A stretch of DNA of 13,247 nucleotides, taken from assembly GCA_905221605.1 (NCBI GenBank), contig CAJNDS010001322.1, positions 1-13,247 of the forward strand. Reading direction: 5' to 3'. A program made the translations under genes and the position numbers. Source of the DNA: Symbiodinium natans. Its lineage: Eukaryota; Sar; Dinophyceae; Suessiales; Symbiodiniaceae. Position 1 is the stretch's first letter. Each line of letters opens with the position of its first letter. This document shows, in pieces, positions 12,670-13,247 of this stretch. The notes under the pieces were generated by a model. The model did not search any database. It saw nothing but the letters and a program-made list of their open reading frames with translations, and was not told where the DNA came from.

Positions 12670-12792
12670 ATTTCGATCGCTCCTTTAATTCATTTCATTC
12701 ATTATATGCGCGGTCGAAATACGCTCCCAAAATAGTATTATAAAGGGGCCTTTATACCGCACGAAAATAGTGTACGAAATAAGGGCCCCTTT
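12670..12792. repeat. Two further hairpins
   Basis: atttcga (12670-12676) pairs with tcgaaat (12714-12720), and aaaggggcc (12742-12750) with ggccccttt (12784-12792). Confidence 0.8.
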
Positions 12793-12808
12793 AATTTACT
12801 TCGTTCTT

Positions 12809-12864
12809 GCATTATTATTGAATTCATGCGATCACTCTGTTCACTTATAATTCAATAATAATGC
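12809..12864 (-). repeat. Family 1 hairpin, perfect 16-bp stem
   Basis: gcattattattgaatt (12809-12824) pairs perfectly with aattcaataataatgc (12849-12864). The loop begins catgcgat and ends cacttat. Confidence 0.94.
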
Positions 12865-12981
12865 ACTCTCTTCGTAGTACTAACTTTCTATCTTATAACC
12901 ACCAGGCTGTTACCAAAGGCTTGAGTTCTACATCCAAGTTCTCAGGGTCTTGTGTCCCAACCTTACAGACGCTTCCCCAAA
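12865..12981. other. Hairpin-free spacer
   Basis: Has tagtactaac, ccaaccttac and ttctcagggtc words. No palindrome, gene or RNA. Confidence 0.6.
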
Positions 12982-13047
12982 AGCCCGTTAAAATATACTA
13001 AATTCATGCGTCACAGGTTCCTTATAATTTAGTATTTTTATAGGGCT
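12982..13047 (-). repeat. Family 1 hairpin, agccc clamp
   Basis: Arms 12982-13004 and 13026-13047 enclose a 21-nt loop starting catgcgtc and ending tccttat. Its right arm resembles the foreign arm in the chimera at 1878-1900. Confidence 0.9.
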
Positions 13048-13056
13048 GTTAGTGTT

Positions 13057-13087
13057 CGCGAGCTCACGATATTATATTATGCTCGCG
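13057..13087. repeat. Family 2 hairpin (cgcgagc clamp)
   Basis: cgcgagc (13057-13063) and gctcgcg (13081-13087) close tcacgatattatattat. Confidence 0.83.
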
Positions 13088-13104
13088 CACATATTAATAC
13101 TACT

Positions 13105-13197
13105 AAAAGAGCATACAATTTTATAATGAATTTGTAAGGAAAGAAAGGACGAAGTGAGAGAAAGACGCACGAAATTCATTCTAAAATTTGCTCTTTT
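13105..13197 (+). repeat. 93-nt family 1 hairpin, expanded GT...AC loop
   Basis: aaaagagca...aattt (13105-13133) pairs with aaatt...tgctctttt (13172-13197). The 38-nt loop begins gtaagg and ends gacgcacg. Confidence 0.92.
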
Positions 13198-13200
13198 CCC

Positions 13201-13247
13201 CGGGCGTCTATTTCGTACATTCTTTTCGTACGCTTTTAATACGCCCG
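13201..13247. repeat. Family 2 hairpin at the window end
   Basis: cgggcgt (13201-13207) pairs with acgcccg (13241-13247); cgtac/gtacg words lie inside. It may continue beyond the window. Confidence 0.7.

Overview
This 13.2-kb window contains no gene I can support. It is almost wall-to-wall imperfect palindromes (about 80 hairpin-forming elements), interrupted by short hairpin-poor spacers of different composition. There is no recognisable protein domain, tRNA, rRNA, transposase or CRISPR array. The open frames that exist are short, run through the palindromes and encode repetitive peptides. By eye the base composition is moderately AT-rich, with AT-only inner arms and GC clamps (gcccgggc, gcggcc, ggggcc). 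The best match I know is the bloated intergenic DNA of a green-algal (chlorophycean, Volvox/Haematococcus-like) plastid or mitochondrion. That assignment is an inference from texture, because no gene is present to prove it. Repeat-rich giant-virus or other organelle DNA remains possible.

Two hairpin families can be separated. Family 1 has arms of variable sequence but an apex with a common formula. On one strand it reads R-Y-AAR...(C/T)GC-R'-Y'-G. The first two loop bases complement the two bases before a constant last G, and they change together: AT...AT-G, AC...GT-G, GT...AC-G and GC...GC-G all occur. The distance between the constant ends varies from 14 to about 41 nt, often filled by GAACGAAGTGAA-like words. 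In the feature list, strand + means the R-Y-AAR end comes first on the given strand, and strand - means the reverse complement (CRYGC...YTTRY, e.g. catgcgtc...ccttat) is seen. Family 2 has short GC-rich clamps (6-9 bp) around A/T loops of about 16-23 nt, often containing words like AAAAGACTTATTATT; these are given strand '.'.

Layout: 1-497 unique hairpins; 498-1881 direct repeat copy 1; 1882-3966 dense hairpin array; 3967-5463 inverted repeat copy 1; 5464-8977 dense array with several composite hairpins over 100 nt; 8978-10362 direct repeat copy 2; 10363-10700 a spacer plus one hairpin; 10701-10857 a mosaic of pieces from 6615-6771; 10843-12338 inverted repeat copy 2; 12339-13247 more hairpins, cut off at the window end. 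A feature at position p in 498-1881 recurs at p+8481. A feature at p in 3967-5463 recurs, inverted, at about 16304-p to 16306-p.

Most duplication breakpoints fall at hairpin boundaries or inside hairpin loops, so the palindromes look like the substrates of the rearrangements. The most interesting signal is the covarying apex of family 1: it suggests that the folded form of these elements (RNA or single-stranded DNA) is recognised or copied by something.
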